This document shows, piece by piece, positions 25,721-40,800 of a stretch of 64,000 nt of DNA. The notes below the pieces were generated by a model, which worked only from the letters and a program-made list of their open reading frames with translations, had not been told where the DNA came from and did no database searches. How positions within the stretch are numbered: position 1 is the stretch's first letter; every line of letters starts with the position of its first letter. This stretch comes from Dirofilaria immitis. Its lineage: Eukaryota; Nematoda; Chromadorea; Rhabditida; Onchocercidae. The stretch lies in contig JAKNDB010000018.1 of assembly GCA_024305405.1 (NCBI GenBank), positions 310,001-374,000 on the forward strand, read 5' to 3'. Both the position numbers and the translations under genes were made by a program.

Positions 25721-28700
25721 ATGATAAAGGTGGAGGGTCGCCATGATTTTGTACCAAAAGAAAACCCGATGTTATCAACATATAATATGGTGCCAATTTC
25801 ACCAGAAATGCAAGAATTACTACAACCATATGGTGTCAAACGACATATGATGGCATATTTTAACCGGGATGAACCTAACAGGTATGAAATGATAGTGATA
25901 ATAAATTATAATATATTCAGTTTAGAGAAAGTTGAAGCATTATGCTTAGTGTGATCTTAAGTTCAAATAAATTTCAGCTTCGAAATAAATATTATAAATC
26001 GAATTTGATTGGAATAAATATTAGAAAATTTTAAGAAAACACAAATAAAAGAAGAATCGAATTCGAAATGATATTAAAAATTTTATATTAATATTGCTTA
26101 GTTTCAGTTAAAAAAAATTGTTGGAAATATTATTTGATTTATATTCATAATTTCAATTCAAAAATAATGCACGATGATTCGAGAGTGAGTGAAGATAATG
26201 AAGCGTGAAATATTTAAACAAGAAAATAATACTACGATTATAAATTAGATTCATTATTCAGAATGCTACATAGCCTCATTAGTTTATTTTATAGAGTTTA
26301 TTGAATAATGAATATATTTCAGAATATATGTGAATACTAATGGACAATTACACTTTATCGATTTACCAATGATTAATCAAACTAATGGTACTACTGTACA
26401 AGTTGGTTGATTTATTTTCTGTATTTTAATGATGGATGATTTTATGTATTCAAATTTAAAATATTGACATAATTGACATTTAGATTTAGTATAGACTAGA
26501 AACGTTACTTATTTTGAAATCAAAAACGATGCAGGAAGTAGTAGTGTACTGACTATTTTCATTTAATATTAAATTTGTTGAAAATTTTATCGCCACAGAG
26601 AATGGCTCAATCTTTTTGATTTTTTTTTAGAATTATTCTTCAATTACGAACTAACAGTTCCATTGAACTTTTAAATTTTTGAATAAAATTTAAAAATTAA
26701 TGAAAAGAAAATATTTATAACGAATAAATATTTATATGAATATTATCAGTTGTATTGATAGATGAATTTAAACAATAAAATGAGTGATTATTTCTTAAGG
26801 AAAAAATATTTTTGTAATTTTAGAATTTAGCTCTAAAAGCTTGTGAATTAGCTCAAAATGATCCAACTGTTCGGAATGACTTGGAAAATGAATTAAGTAA
26901 AGTCCTTCAACGAGTTTTATCAAAAATTGCTGAAGTATGATTATCATTTTTAGAATTATTTCAAATTATAAACTACTCCTATCTGGTAAAACTTCCAAAA
27001 ATTGTTTCATATTTTTCCTAGGCATTCATCATATATTTCATAATCGACTTTAAAATGAATTTTAGTTTGCGGAATTTTTGAAGTAATAGAAAAAATTGGA
27101 ATCTTAATATTAGAAGGCGTATTTTTCGTATTACTATTTTACTGTGCTAAATTAGTTAGAAATTTATGATTTTTAGAAGCATAATAAAAATGATACTAAA
27201 TTAGCATCAAAGTGTATGAACACTTCTACGTGGCAAATGCTAACTGATTCTGAACGTGAAGAATTACAACGAGGTTATAATCATATTTCAATTGTACAAA
27301 TATATTTGATAGAAAAGAATATTTTACATTAAATTCATTAAATATATTAATTCCATAAGATATTAGTTCATAAAAATCGATAGAAATTCATCCTGTATTT
27401 AACCATTCATCTAAATATTCTACTGTATCATACTTACTGTCGCATACCGTAATCAACCAAGAATTGTTGTTCTAATTAAAAATTTATTATATGAATGTTA
27501 AATAAAGATTAAAAGAAGTTTTATAGATACTGTGTTTATAAATTCTTTAATTTTTCAAATTTTTCAGAGAGGCGTAAAAAATGCATATAAAACTTCATTA
27601 TGTAGATCATTTCGAGAAAATAATACATGTCCATATGAGGATGAATGCGTTTTTGCACATGGAGAAAAAGAACTTCGCCTTCCACCTCAAGTAAAATACT
27701 TTTAATTTACTATAATATATTTGAGTAACAGCATTGTATCTGACATGATCAGATTATATTTTTGAGGAGATGATATTTAAATTTCTCGATCCAGGTGTGG
27801 CGAAATATTGCGATTCTCCGATTTCTTGTAATGTTTGAGTTTAAAAGATCCATTATATTTGCTTGATTATTACTAATAAAGTTTTATATTCCTAATTTTT
27901 AATTATCCAAGCATTCATTTATAGAATGATGTTAATTATTTCATCATTAGGCTCATCCGAAGTACAAAACTCAATTATGTAATAAATTCTCGGTGTGGAA
28001 TTATTGTCCGTATGGTGCTCGATGCCAATATATTCATCAGCGTGTGAATGGAATGTCAACAAAAGTTCGTACAGATATGGTAGTTAATTTATTCCTACTG
28101 TTTGAATTATTTTCTATCTCATCAATGAAAGTCTGAAGTGAATTCAGACTAAGTAATCGATCGATTAAAAATTCTAAATTATCGACTTACTCAATGATCA
28201 AATGGGTTTTTTAATTTAAAAAATTTAATTATTTTATTTCAATTTATAGATGAAAAAGATTTCGAAAGAATTGATGAAAAGAATTTTCCATCAGCAACTT
28301 CAAAAGATTCTTCTAAATGCTTTCTTACAAAACAAATGAATAAAAGGTTGGTATTTTTAATATATTTTTAAGATTCTTTTTTTTTAAAAAAATTCTATCA
28401 AAAAAATGAATCCGTCAGGAATCAAATTTTGTAAAATGATATTGTATTCAATAAGATATGCTTTCAGCGTCGAATACGCTAATTCACCAATTGCGCTTGG
28501 AAATTATTCATCGTTTGTTGAACATGGTGGATTTTCCTCTTCCTTAACAAATACCAATTTCAATACTGAAAAAAGCAAGAGCAATCTTTCAAGGTATTTT
28601 AAAGTAATTGGGATCATCATAGGTCAACATCTGTTAACTTATTCTTTCAAAAATTATTTCAATTATATTTCGCAAAGAGATATTTGCTAGCTATCATATA

Positions 28701-28974
28701 TATTAATGTATATTAATGTTAATTGTGTAGAATTTAAGTGAATTTTTATATTCAAATTTTACAGGTATCCAATTTATTTGATCTAAATTGTCTTGATCAC
28801 GATAATAACAAATATCATCATGATAAGGAAGCAATCGCAAATAGTATTATTCTAAATCAAATTCATGAAAGCTTTAATAATATGTTAGTCTTTCTGGCAT
28901 CTATACTTTATCAATCTGAAGTTCTCGACATTATTTTCATGATAAATAAATATCATAACTTAGTTAAAGCATAA
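25721..28974 (+). CDS. Tandem CCCH zinc-finger RNA-binding protein (TIS11/POS-1/MEX-like), about 377 aa
   Basis: Exons: 25721-25881, 26323-26401, 26824-26934, 27177-27273, 27568-27690, 27951-28079, 28250-28346, 28468-28593, 28765-28974. Two fingers of the C-x8-C-x5-C-x3-H type: the first after YKTSLC (Cys about 161, 170, 176, His 180), the second after YKTQLC (Cys 200, 209, 215, His 219). The YKT(x)LC lead-in and paired fingers mark the TTP/TIS11 group; in nematodes these bind AU-rich 3'UTR elements and control maternal mRNAs in germ line and early embryo (family knowledge). The rest is low-complexity and helical. Three run-length breaks are needed: A6 27576-27581 (one extra), A5 28253-28257 (one short), A6 28569-28574 (one short). 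Read literally, the frame would stop in exon 7. An alternative to the first break is a later donor after exon 4 (GTACAA), keeping frame with 12 added residues. Confidence 0.9.
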
Positions 28975-31843
28975 TCGATTTCATTTTTTAAAAAAAAAAA
29001 AGACCATTCTAAAAGTTTATTTCGTTAGATTCAAAACATAAAAATTCAAAAATTTTAGGAACATCGAAGATAATGACAATATGTTTTCACGATCTTGTTT
29101 TTCGAGAATTGGATCAAATAGTGGGGAATGATTTAATCGAGAATAGCAAGACCATTAATTCAACAACTAATATATTCATATGTTTGTGAATTTTAAGAAA
29201 CGAATATTCAAAAATTCTATTTATTATACTTTTTTTTCTTTAACATCATAAAAGTTTTTACTTTATTTTGTGAATATTTAAGACGAATTCATAATTTGTG
29301 ATTGATTCTGATTATGATCAGTTTTTATTTTCTTCAATTTATATTTCTATTGGAATATCACAGTCAAAATTTAAAATATTGTTACGTTGAAATAGTAATT
29401 TATCATTTCTTTAATCACTTGGAAATTTTTTATAAAAATTTTCAAATTCTTTCAAATACACTACCATCAAATTTGCATAACATTTAAAGAATGCAATGAA
29501 AAATACCTTTTGAAATTTGAAAGATGACAATGATTTTTTTAATATATACATCCATCCATGTTTTTAGTTATTGTTCCAGCAATGTATATGAAACAATAAG
29601 ATGCACTTTTGTTTCCGGCATATTGTATGAGAAAAATTTAGTAATATTATTATATTACCATTTTATTTGTTCTGAAGAAAAAAAATTTTTTTTCTTTTAT
29701 ATGTTACAATGTTTATAATTGTTAGTTTTATATGATTAGAATATGCTACATAGGTTAGTATTTTCAAATTCAAATTATTATTATTTTAAAATTAAATTAT
29801 ATTATTGATTTTCTCAGGAGATTTTAAATCTTTTTTCTCTCTCTCTCTTTTTTTTAATAAAAATATTCCCTCCTATAACAAATAATTTTCTTCTAAAATA
29901 GAAATAGACTGAGTTTGTGATTTTGAATTGAATAATTTTCAATATAAATCACAATCAATTATTATTTTGCAATAGTAATAATTAAAATTGCAACATTCAT
30001 TTCCAAAAAAAAGTTTTACTATTTTTACTCAAAAATTGGGAGAAAAAAAGATTTATCAATTTCAATGATTATTATATTCGTAATAATTTTTTATCATTAT
30101 TATCATGCATTATGATTATTACTTATAAAAGTTCTTAATATTGTTATTTATTACATGATATTTGTTTACTCATGCATTTATCAATTACTGATTGAAATTC
30201 TGTGATTTAATTTTGCTATGATGCTTTTTCTATTGTATAAAATAGAAGTATTATTATTTTCTACACTTTACTCAATTAATTGCATTCAGTAAATTATATT
30301 ATTGAAAGGTCATGATAAAGCTTATCCAGGTCATCATCATCAATTATCGTAAATTTGACTTTAGATCGAATAAATGTTGTTGCAAGTACAATGTTTGGAA
30401 TATCGTACAGGTCAATGATTTTGCCATAGTTCAATCTATGTAAATTAAAATATGTCATGGTCCTGCATGAGAATAACGAGAATTAATTCGACATAAATAT
30501 TTCATGCAAGAATTTCAATCATATATTAAAAGAATTGGTTATCCCATTGACCTTTTAATTTTCCCGAAGATGCTCTTCTTTCACCTATAATGACTCATTT
30601 AGGGCAATATACCTTTATTGACAGGTTAATATAATACAATTCTTAAAATCTGTACCAGGAAACTTTATCGATATTTTACATGAAGTCATTTAGAATGAGT
30701 TCCAATACAACTTTTGTAAATTCCTATGACCCGTTATCGATATAAAGGTCAATCGTTGTTTCTTACAACACATAAACATAAAATCTTGCTTATTTTATTC
30801 TTGTCTTTCTGAATCTTGTCTTATTTTCACATGATGATATCTTAATTTCAATTTGGCACTTACATAAAAAGGAATTATAAATGATAAAGATTGATAGAAT
30901 TTAGATAATTAATTGTCATCGTATTCTGATTTCTCCTTTTGACAAGATGATAAAATCTAAATGAGCAAGTAAAATATTGGCAAAAATCAAGGAAAAAATC
31001 ATGAAGAATTATTGGGAAGAAATGTCAACAACAACATCTTATTATGGAAAAAAGGATTTAAGCAAATCCATTTTTATCCAATAATTAATGTGTTGATAGT
31101 TCAGTTCAATTCTGCAATGAAACAAAAAGTATTTCAATTTTTTCAAAAAGAAATTGTTTCATAAAAATATTTGATAATATTAGATTATTTTCTTATAAAC
31201 AGAAACGAATAAATCAATTCATTTTTGACAAAGCAAATGAAATATCTGAGCAATAATATAAAGAAAAAGTTTGAAATTTTGATTGGAAATATTTATAAAA
31301 TGTTATGGTGCGAGAAATTCGTCATATGATTCTCATTTGTTATATCATACAAATATCTTCGAGAAAGAATTAGAAATCGAGATAAATTCGAGAAAGAATG
31401 CAAATTGCCCAAAAGTCATTTACTTTTTTTTCTTAAATTCCAGAAACAAATGCAAATAGTTCAAAAAAAAAATCATTCACATAACAAAAATTACACAATA
31501 TATTATACATCAAACTTTTTCAAAGACTCAATGAAATGAAAGAAACAATTAATATTTGCTTATTCTTCAATCAGAATAAATTACAATCTATTCCTAATTT
31601 AAAATCAACAAAGTTTCAAATTTCGTATCACTCATACTTTCGAGATTGTTGAGATTATTAAGAAAATGTCCGCATATATTTGAATATTTTATCAATCACC
31701 AATCAAATCAAAGAAATCAAAGAAAGCACAAGTAGTCATAAAACCTAAGTTCATTGAAGCTCAAATTCGTATAGGTTTATTGTTTAAATTTGCATAATCA
31801 GTTACTTAAATTAATCATTCATTTAGATTATAAAAGTTCCTAA
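28975..31843. other. Convergent intergenic region (CCCH gene / receptor kinase 3' ends)
   Basis: Holds the 3' flanks of both neighbours. Very AT-rich, with a CT run near 29837-29850 and long stretches of stops. Small open frames (29302-29487, 29524-29718) are dominated by Ile, Phe and Leu from T-rich DNA and are not supported. Confidence 0.5.
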
Positions 31844-34800
31844 TTATATTTTTACAACTGTTCCTATCTGCTGCAACCTATTATTGATGAAATTTCTATC
31901 CATAATACCACATGATAATGCTGAAAATTTATCATTGCAATCTTCCTGCTTATCTGTTGAAGGAGCATTATCGAATGGATCATTATTCGTCTTAGTTTTT
32001 CGACTTCAGGTACTTCAGCTGGCGAATCATTCTTTTTCATCTCTTTATCGTCTTTCTGTAAATATCAATGATATTGTAATGTAAAGGAAAATCTCGAGAA
32101 TAATACAGTAAAGGTATGGAAAAATAAAACACGTACTTAGAAATTCGTTATCATGTAGATAACTTATTTCTCCGAGAACAAACTTCTAAAATTTGGCTTA
32201 ATACTAATAAATAATTTTTATCAATCTTAAAATTCAATCATAAACTTACATTTTAGAAAAAATGAGCTAACAAAAAGCTAAAAATCAAATAAACAAAAAA
32301 ATAATACCGAAATATCAGTATCATATGTTATATTATAATAATCTCGTTGATTGTCAAGTTTTAAATATGAATATTGTTCCGTAATATCTTCCAACTGGCT
32401 GGCCAATTTTTGTCGAATAGTTCCAAAATTAGGTCTCAACGAAGGTTCATGTGCCCAGCAACTACGCATTACTTCATAACTGTAAGCACCTCACATTACA
32501 TATATAAAATCAATGATTTGATAACATTCTACGTCAACGTAATGTTACGTTACGTCACGTTATATTTAAATCCTTTCGTTCTCTTCTCGCGAGAAAAAAT
32601 CAAGCATTAAATAGATATATTCGCAAGTTACTCAATCTTTCTTAAATAAAATTAAATTTACTAATTATCTGGACAATTATCTGGTTGATCAATTCGTCCA
32701 CCAGCTTCCAAATATTCCAACATATCATCAGGTTGTATGCTCGGGTACGGTGAACCACCAAGTGTAACAATTTCAAACATCAATATACCAAATGACCAAC
32801 TGAAATATCGGCTATACTCATTCAAAATTTGAAACGTTTCAATTGTAACTTCCAAAATTTGCAATAGTTTTACCTATTTATATAAGCTATAAATTTTCAT
32901 TATATCTAATTTTATATCAATTGACAGCTATCTGGTTGCTAATAATATAAACTACTTTACGCATAAATCACGTAGAATAATGGAATTTCGAATTTAAATC
33001 TAAAATTTGTAATAATCAAATAATTAGTAAAATTTCTGCTAATTATTCTACTTGAAATTTTTAAATAAAACAATGAAATAATTAACATTAATTTAGAAAA
33101 AGAAATAAAATGGTTTAGAAGAACAATTGGACTTATCGATAAACAAAAAAAAAAGAAATTAAAGACGTCGATAAAACCAAAATATTTGATGATATAAATA
33201 TGATGAGATAAAGAATCGTATATGAAAATACGTAATATTTATCAGACAAATGAATCACTTATCCAAATTCAAATCTTAGTACAAAGACTCTTTGTTCTCT
33301 CATCTTTCTATCTGTTGCTAATAAAGCTTATGTGGAATGTCTAAAATGTTTGAAATTTATGCTAATATTAAACATTAATTTTAGTTAGAAGACGATGAAA
33401 AATAAAAGAAAAATTTTGTCGAGAATTACGAATTTTGTGTTGTATAAACATATCTACACCTAATATCATCATTCTATGATAATGCTACATCTGTTGTTAT
33501 CATCTTTTAATTTTACATATTCCTATCCATACTTGCATTTGTAAAACTTCGTAATAAATAATTTAATGCTAACACATCTGATTGCATAGTAAATTCATAA
33601 TGCTTGATAGCTTCTGGGCTCATCCATTTCACTGGCAATCGTCCACCTTTACTTTTATAATTAGCACAATCACGATAAATGTATCGGCATAAGCCAAAAT
33701 CACCAATTTTTGCATTCGTCTTATCATGTACCAATATATTACGTGCTGCTACATCTCGATGTACAAATCCTTTCTGACTTAGATATTCCTAAAAATAATG
33801 CTTTATCACTAATCATATTCTTTTATATTTATAAAATTTAAAACTTAAATTTTATTTGGATACGAAATCAATCTTTCTGGCTAAAAAAATAATCCTGAAA
33901 ATTAAAAATTCTTTTTCATTAATCATATTTTCTTAATATATATTTGTAACTAGAATCAATATTAGTTCCTATTTAAAATTCGAAATTTAATTTGGAATAT
34001 TTATTAAATATATTTAATTTGAAATGATTGAAATATAATCTTTGATATTTATAACGATAAATTAAATATTGTATTTCGAAATAATTACACAATTAAAATT
34101 CTTTAGCAATCCATCATTGTAATAGATGTAAATGACTTGTTTACAGTATTAGCAATTCTATTTATTATCCCATTGTTAAAAATATTCTTTCTCATCTTTG
34201 TTACATTGTTAATATTTATCTAAATATGCTTTTCTCATCCCAGCGGAAACTAATCTAAATATTCTATTCAAAAATATTCAATCATATATCTTCTAATCCC
34301 ATTTATCATCATCGGCATATCTTTTGTAATAGCATTTGAAAAGTAGAACGAAAGACAAAACATAGAAGTAAGTTGGGAAATTAATTCAATTCTGTTTAAT
34401 TTTTAATAATTCTTTAAAAACTTCGTTGCAGATATTTGAATTGATCATAGGTGCATAACGAATTTTACTTTTTTCTTGCATTCAATTGTAAAATATAGCA
34501 ATATTGATTACTTCGTTTCATGCGTTCCTTTTTTTTATTTTAGATTTTATATTGTAAAAATTTTTTCACTCTTTTTCATGAATTCATTAGCTCCAATTCG
34601 TCTGTTCATTTTATTCATTTATTCATCTATCACTAGTTTCGATTGTTAATCAAAGAAAATGTCCTCACAGTTTTCTCTAATAAGGAATAAATCCTCAAAT
34701 TTGCTTATCATACAACTAATTCACCAATCAAAAACTTTCGCAGCAGTATGCTGATGTAATTTTCCTTCTCAAATTTTATTAATCATAAATGTATGAGATA

Positions 34801-37800
34801 TTGAAGTATTTTTTACTTGTGAAAAAGAAATGCATAAATAGTAAGTAAAATTAAATGAAGTTACGTGTGACGCTTACCAAACCATAACTGATTTGTACGG
34901 CAAACATTAATAATTGTTTCAGTGTTATTATTAAATCAGAATTTATCTTTCCATTCATATTCGATCCATCAAAATCAATACCCATTTCAGTAAGCTGAAA
35001 AGAAAAAAATTTTTAATAAATTTTGGCACTGGCATTGGCATTCTTAAAGATTTGAAACATAGAATTAGTATAATTAAAATATGATTTTATAATTATTAAA
35101 TTCCACCCAGAATCAACAATCTATATGCAATATATGTGTCTTCCTTATTTATCTTTCACAGCTATCTATTCGTTGTCATAGGTTTTCATCAGTAATCTAT
35201 AAGCTTGTTTTACTCGAATTTTTTATTACATAATGGCACTGTTGAACATATAAGAAGTCAATGTTCCGCACCTAATTTTGCGATCTTCTAATTAAATCTT
35301 TCTCTTTTTCTCTTCGATTTTTCGAACTATTTCAAATCGATATGGTTTCAGTGAAAAAATCTAATATTATGTTATTGTGTGAATTTTCAAAAAATTTTGA
35401 AAATTTCCAAATTTTAAAAATACTAAAATTAATTTTGAAGATTGCAAGAAAATCAGTACAAAAATGATATTCATAAGAAATATTAAAATGAATTTAAATT
35501 TGAATATATCATAACCTTCATCATATAAGCACATCTTTCTCTCAAGAAACGCAACAGATCACCATCGGAGCAATATTCAACAATCAGGCAATACGGTTCT
35601 GTTTCTGTGATACACGCTAACATGTTGACCAATCGTTCATGATAACCCAATGTTTTCATTAATGAAATTTCTTTAAGGAATTCAGTTTTTGATATTTGAT
35701 CAGCGTATTCTGCAAAAAAATTCATATAACTATTGTAGTATTTAATCATCATTTATGTTACCAGCGAGTGATATAATTATCAGCCTGTGGAATGTCACGT
35801 AGGTTCTAAAGTTCAGAACTTTATTTTATAATTTTAATTATGATACATATCGTTCAGGAATACGAAAAGAATTTTTATAATACATTAATGAGTGCAATAT
35901 AAGCTAATACTAAGATGATGAAAATAGCTTGGATAGATGTAAAAATAGTGCCTCTCTAATTAATCAACGAATTAATATAATTAAATTTTGAGGACAAACA
36001 ATAGCAACTTCGCTATTATTTTATTTTAGTACTGTGCTAATGCTTTTTCTTACCTAGTAATTTTTTACAGCAACATCGCAATTTTCGGCTCTCATCAGAT
36101 TGATACCCAAGGTAGATTGAGCATTCTTGTTACCTTTCGCAATACCAATCAATCGACCTTTGTAAACTGACCCAAATGCACCTGAGCCAAGTTTCTGATC
36201 ATCATAAATGATAAGATTTCGGCGCTCCAATTCCCATATATCCTGCCTATATGTGTACATATATTTTACGTCATTATTTATTTAACTATTTCGTGAAATT
36301 ATTAGTCCTTTGTTCGCTTTAATTTATTCCATACTCTTTTTTCGTAAATCACCGGGGTATCAATTTACTGAGAAAAACAATTGTGATAAAATAAATATGA
36401 CAAAGCAATAGTTAAAATAACCTTGACAAATTTATACTTAATATAGACTGCAGCTCATTAATATTGATAATAGCGCATTAAAAACGCCAGTGATAACATG
36501 AATTTCGATAATACCATTCAATTTTAGGAACGAAAATTTTGATTTTAATTATTTCAGAAATAAAATTTTGGATACAGAGATTCTGAAGGCATAGATTCGA
36601 TGAATTTTGGACATAGATTCATTCATAAAAATTTACATCTATTGAGAAATGAAACAAATAATAAAAACATTTTATTCATTCAAATCGATATCTTCAAAAT
36701 ATCTGTATCTAAAATTTCATTCTCGAAAGATCAAAAACAAATATTTCCCTTTATCTGAAATTTATTAAATTTTAAGCTCTATTGAGCTTTGTGACTTACT
36801 GTCTTCTTCAAAAAAAAATTTATTTAATATCTAATCAATCAGTAATATAGAGATAATGACAGTAAATCTGTGGAAATATTGACCTTGAAAGCTCATACTT
36901 TTCCAGTTCAAAGAATAGAAATAAATCATTTCAAAAATTTAATTCTGACTAACTTTTTTGGTAAATTGGTATATCTTAGATCGTTCCTTTGTTTCATTTG
37001 TTCGATCTTTAATTGATGTAATTTAATTTTAGCATTTTGTCGTCGTTGAATCAAAATAAATGTGCCAATAAGAAATAGGAAAAGAATTGCTGCAATACCA
37101 GCAATAATTCCTGTTAGCATGTCTGTTCGATTTTTCTTATATGCTGAAAATATTAGGAAATTCATGGAAACTCAGTTAGAAAAGAAGTTCATTCCTTTCT
37201 AATTAATCAGAAGGATTTTAATTAATGAGAACTAATAAGTAACGAACGGATAGATAGAACGAATGTATTGAATGATAAATGATAAAATATCTTTTAATAA
37301 TTTCCTTTTTCCAGACAAATTAAAATTAAAATCGGATAGGAAACAAAATTAATGTTAATATCTATTACTACCCGTTTAAGATATACCTACAGTTTATTGT
37401 TCTAAATAAAAAAACATTTTCTTTCTTCTGACAAAATTGAAAACGGATAACAACTAAAATTGATATAATATCAATTACTTGTTTCAAATATCTTATACCT
37501 ATAATCTGTTCTGTATATATATATACGTATATATAAAAAGGTGTTAAAACATATAAACCTGTAGAATTAATGAATATTTTGTTAGCTTTTGATTTCATAC
37601 CCAATGCGACACCGCTTACTTTGGGATATGTTAAATTACGTGGATCAATTACAGCGCATATTGTCACACCGTACAATTTGTCCATTCGTAAATTTGTTAT
37701 TATTATCGAACCGTTTACGAGATTTAGTTTCATCTGAATGTAAATATAAAAGATATAATGAAAATAAAAAAATTTTTGGTCAAATTAATTCGATCAATTT

Positions 37801-40800
37801 TAATCAATCAGCAATGAATAAAAGTATAAAACGAATTTTATCAATTAAAAATTTCAAATAATTTTATATCAATAAGAAATAGAAAATTTTTAGACACTTA
37901 CAGCACATGTTCCATTAGAATGAAATTTTGGACAATTTGTCGCATTACCCAAAATACGTCGCATATCAACACCGAGCAATTCAACCTGTAACTTCTAATA
38001 CTTATTTTTAAAAAATAAATAATTAACAATCAATCGTTCAGACAAAAATACTGTCATTGCTTTTAACGATAGGATAAAATGATCCCAAAAAAAAAAATAA
38101 AACAAATTTTTTGAAATATCGTTTTTGTAATTTTGTCTAATAAATGACGTAAAATCGTGGCGTAAAATTTACACGAGAATGTAAAACTTTTTTTATGAAG
38201 CAATAATATGATTAGATTAACTAATACTAAATTAAATATTTATGTTGCGAATAAATCCGAAGTTCCGTGATAAAAGAAAATATAAAGATTCATATATGAG
38301 TGTATTAGAGACGTAAGTCGAGATGTTGTAAATCGATGCACACTAGTAATCAATCATATCAATACGTGCGGATTTATTATGTAATATAAGATGTAAGCTA
38401 AAATTATCCGCCTATTGAGTCTATGAATTCTAAAAAGGGCTCCATTTAACACGTTCTAACAAAGATCGTAAAACTATACCAGGATCCTTTTCCAGTTCAG
38501 AAAAAAGGTTCATAACCTTTTACCAAATTTTCGAAGGATATGCTTTAACGAGATTGGTTGGGTGAGCATATTAGGCTTTATTTGATTTTTCTTTTTCTTT
38601 GAAAAAGACTATATCATCATTAAAATTATTTTACTGATATCATTGAATTTATACGATTGATAATGTAGTCATTGCGCCAGTTTTTGTAATAAAAGTTCAA
38701 TTGCTCAAGTTTGAGATTCATATCTTTGAATCTTATCTGTCGCAACATTTTGGACTTATGTGGAAATAAAGAATCTGCAATTCTTTGTGTCACTTGCGCA
38801 AAAAGATAAGGAATATTTTCATCACAATTTATACTTTGTATTTACCTCCCTGTTTTTAAATTTTCATATAGAAAGGAGAAGAGGAAACAGGAAATCGGTA
38901 GAAAGGAATTTGCAGAAGCTGTTACAGATAATTCGGGGAAAAGCCTAGAATATTATCAGCGATTCAAAATTTATGATCAACTCATGATTCAGATAATAGT
39001 AAAATGATTAAGACGGATGACCGGGAAGATCAGCAGATGTGATTCGACAAAAGAAGAATTTTAAAGTAATATACAAAATTATAGAGGTTAAATTAATTAT
39101 TTTTATGCAAAAAAACTGACGTCAATTTCTCGATCGAATGGTACAGCATCACCATAAAAGGCTACAAAATAGAGTGGCTTTTTTAATTAGCATAGATCGG
39201 AATGTCACATTGACAGTTATATTGCTGTTCAGATCATCGGAATCAATATGATCGTTAAGGATTCGATAATTGAATCCTTCCACCTGACCACACATTGGTG
39301 GATGATGCACTATCGGATTATCAGCACATGCACTATTTTTTACGGTAGCACAGTCTAAAGAAGAAATATTCAAATTTTATAGAGAATCTCAATCCTGAAA
39401 TAAATATATATTCCCAATACAAAAATGTGCAACTGGCTGCAGATAATAAGTTGTTTTTGAACTGATAAATTATAATTTATCATTTTTCTAATTGATAAAT
39501 TAATTATTCATTCATACTTTGTCAGATCGCAAAACAGTGTACTTTTAAATTTTAGTAAGAATTATAATTTATTTTAATTTAAAAAAAAAAATCAGACTTT
39601 AATTTTTAAATAAAATTTGGTATAACGATAGTTGGTCAATTGTTTACACATATTTTTTGAATTATTATTAGAAAATTCAAATTATTTTATTGGCGTATGG
39701 AATTTATAAATTTAAGTTTGATTTTTTAGTTTAAATAAATTATTGTACTTTCACATAAAAATTTACTTATTTTTAATGGTTTCATCGAATTTTGACTGAA
39801 TTCATTGTTTATTTTTATAGTATCACAACGATAACTTTGGACGCTACTAACATAATATAGGAATTGACATCTACGATACATCAAATCTGCACCAAATTTA
39901 GCAATCAATGTTCGTGGTTCGTCACTCATCATCTTAAAAAAAAATTTCCGCAAATTTATAAACCTCTTGTCTTCAATCATTTAACAATGTGAAGATTAAC
40001 ATTGTCAAGCATCCTACCTATAATAGTACAACTATCGGTATTTTTTGCTCTATACAAAGTATTATTCGTTACTATAGAGATGAGATATACTCCTTTTTAT
40101 TTATGAATTAGGAAATTTCAGCTCTTGATCCAATAAACATCTTTACATTATTTGGATTGTTTAATTACAATTTCTCTGTTTCTATCTCTATAGATCTATT
40201 TTCAGTTACTTAATAATGAATTAATAGTGATTTCTACCTCTATAGATCTATTTTCAGTTACTTAATAATGAATTAATATTGATTTCTATCTCTATAGATC
40301 TATTTTCAGTTACTTAATAATGAATTAATATTGATTTCTATCTCTATAGATCTATTTTCAGTTACTTAATAATGAATTAATAGTGATTTCTACCTCTATA
40401 GATCTATTTTCAGTTACTTAATAATGAATTAATAGTGAAATAATTATTAGTCATCTTTTTTATTAAAAATATTTTCGGGATTTTCTTATCAAAAAGAGAA
40501 AAAATTTCTCCAAAATGAATTTTCTTCTGCAAATTGTTTAAAAAGAAATTTTTCAAAAAATAAAAATTAAAAATACAGAAAAATGAAACGAACAAATTCT
40601 GGCGCTGGTACTGCTTTTGATAAGTCAGCGATATCACAGCTTACCATATGAAAAAGTAAATCTATTTTTATGTCTTTGTCGCCTAATGGCCAATCTAAAA
40701 TATATGAAATATTCTGAATCATAGCGGCTAATTTAAAATAATGAATGATTCTGAGTCATAGCCACGAATTTAAAATAATGAAAGATTCTGATTCATAGCG

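Noticed and set aside
31884..32084. Plus-strand 66-codon frame
   Set aside because: It is antisense to the last receptor-kinase exon, which continues the kinase tail in phase.
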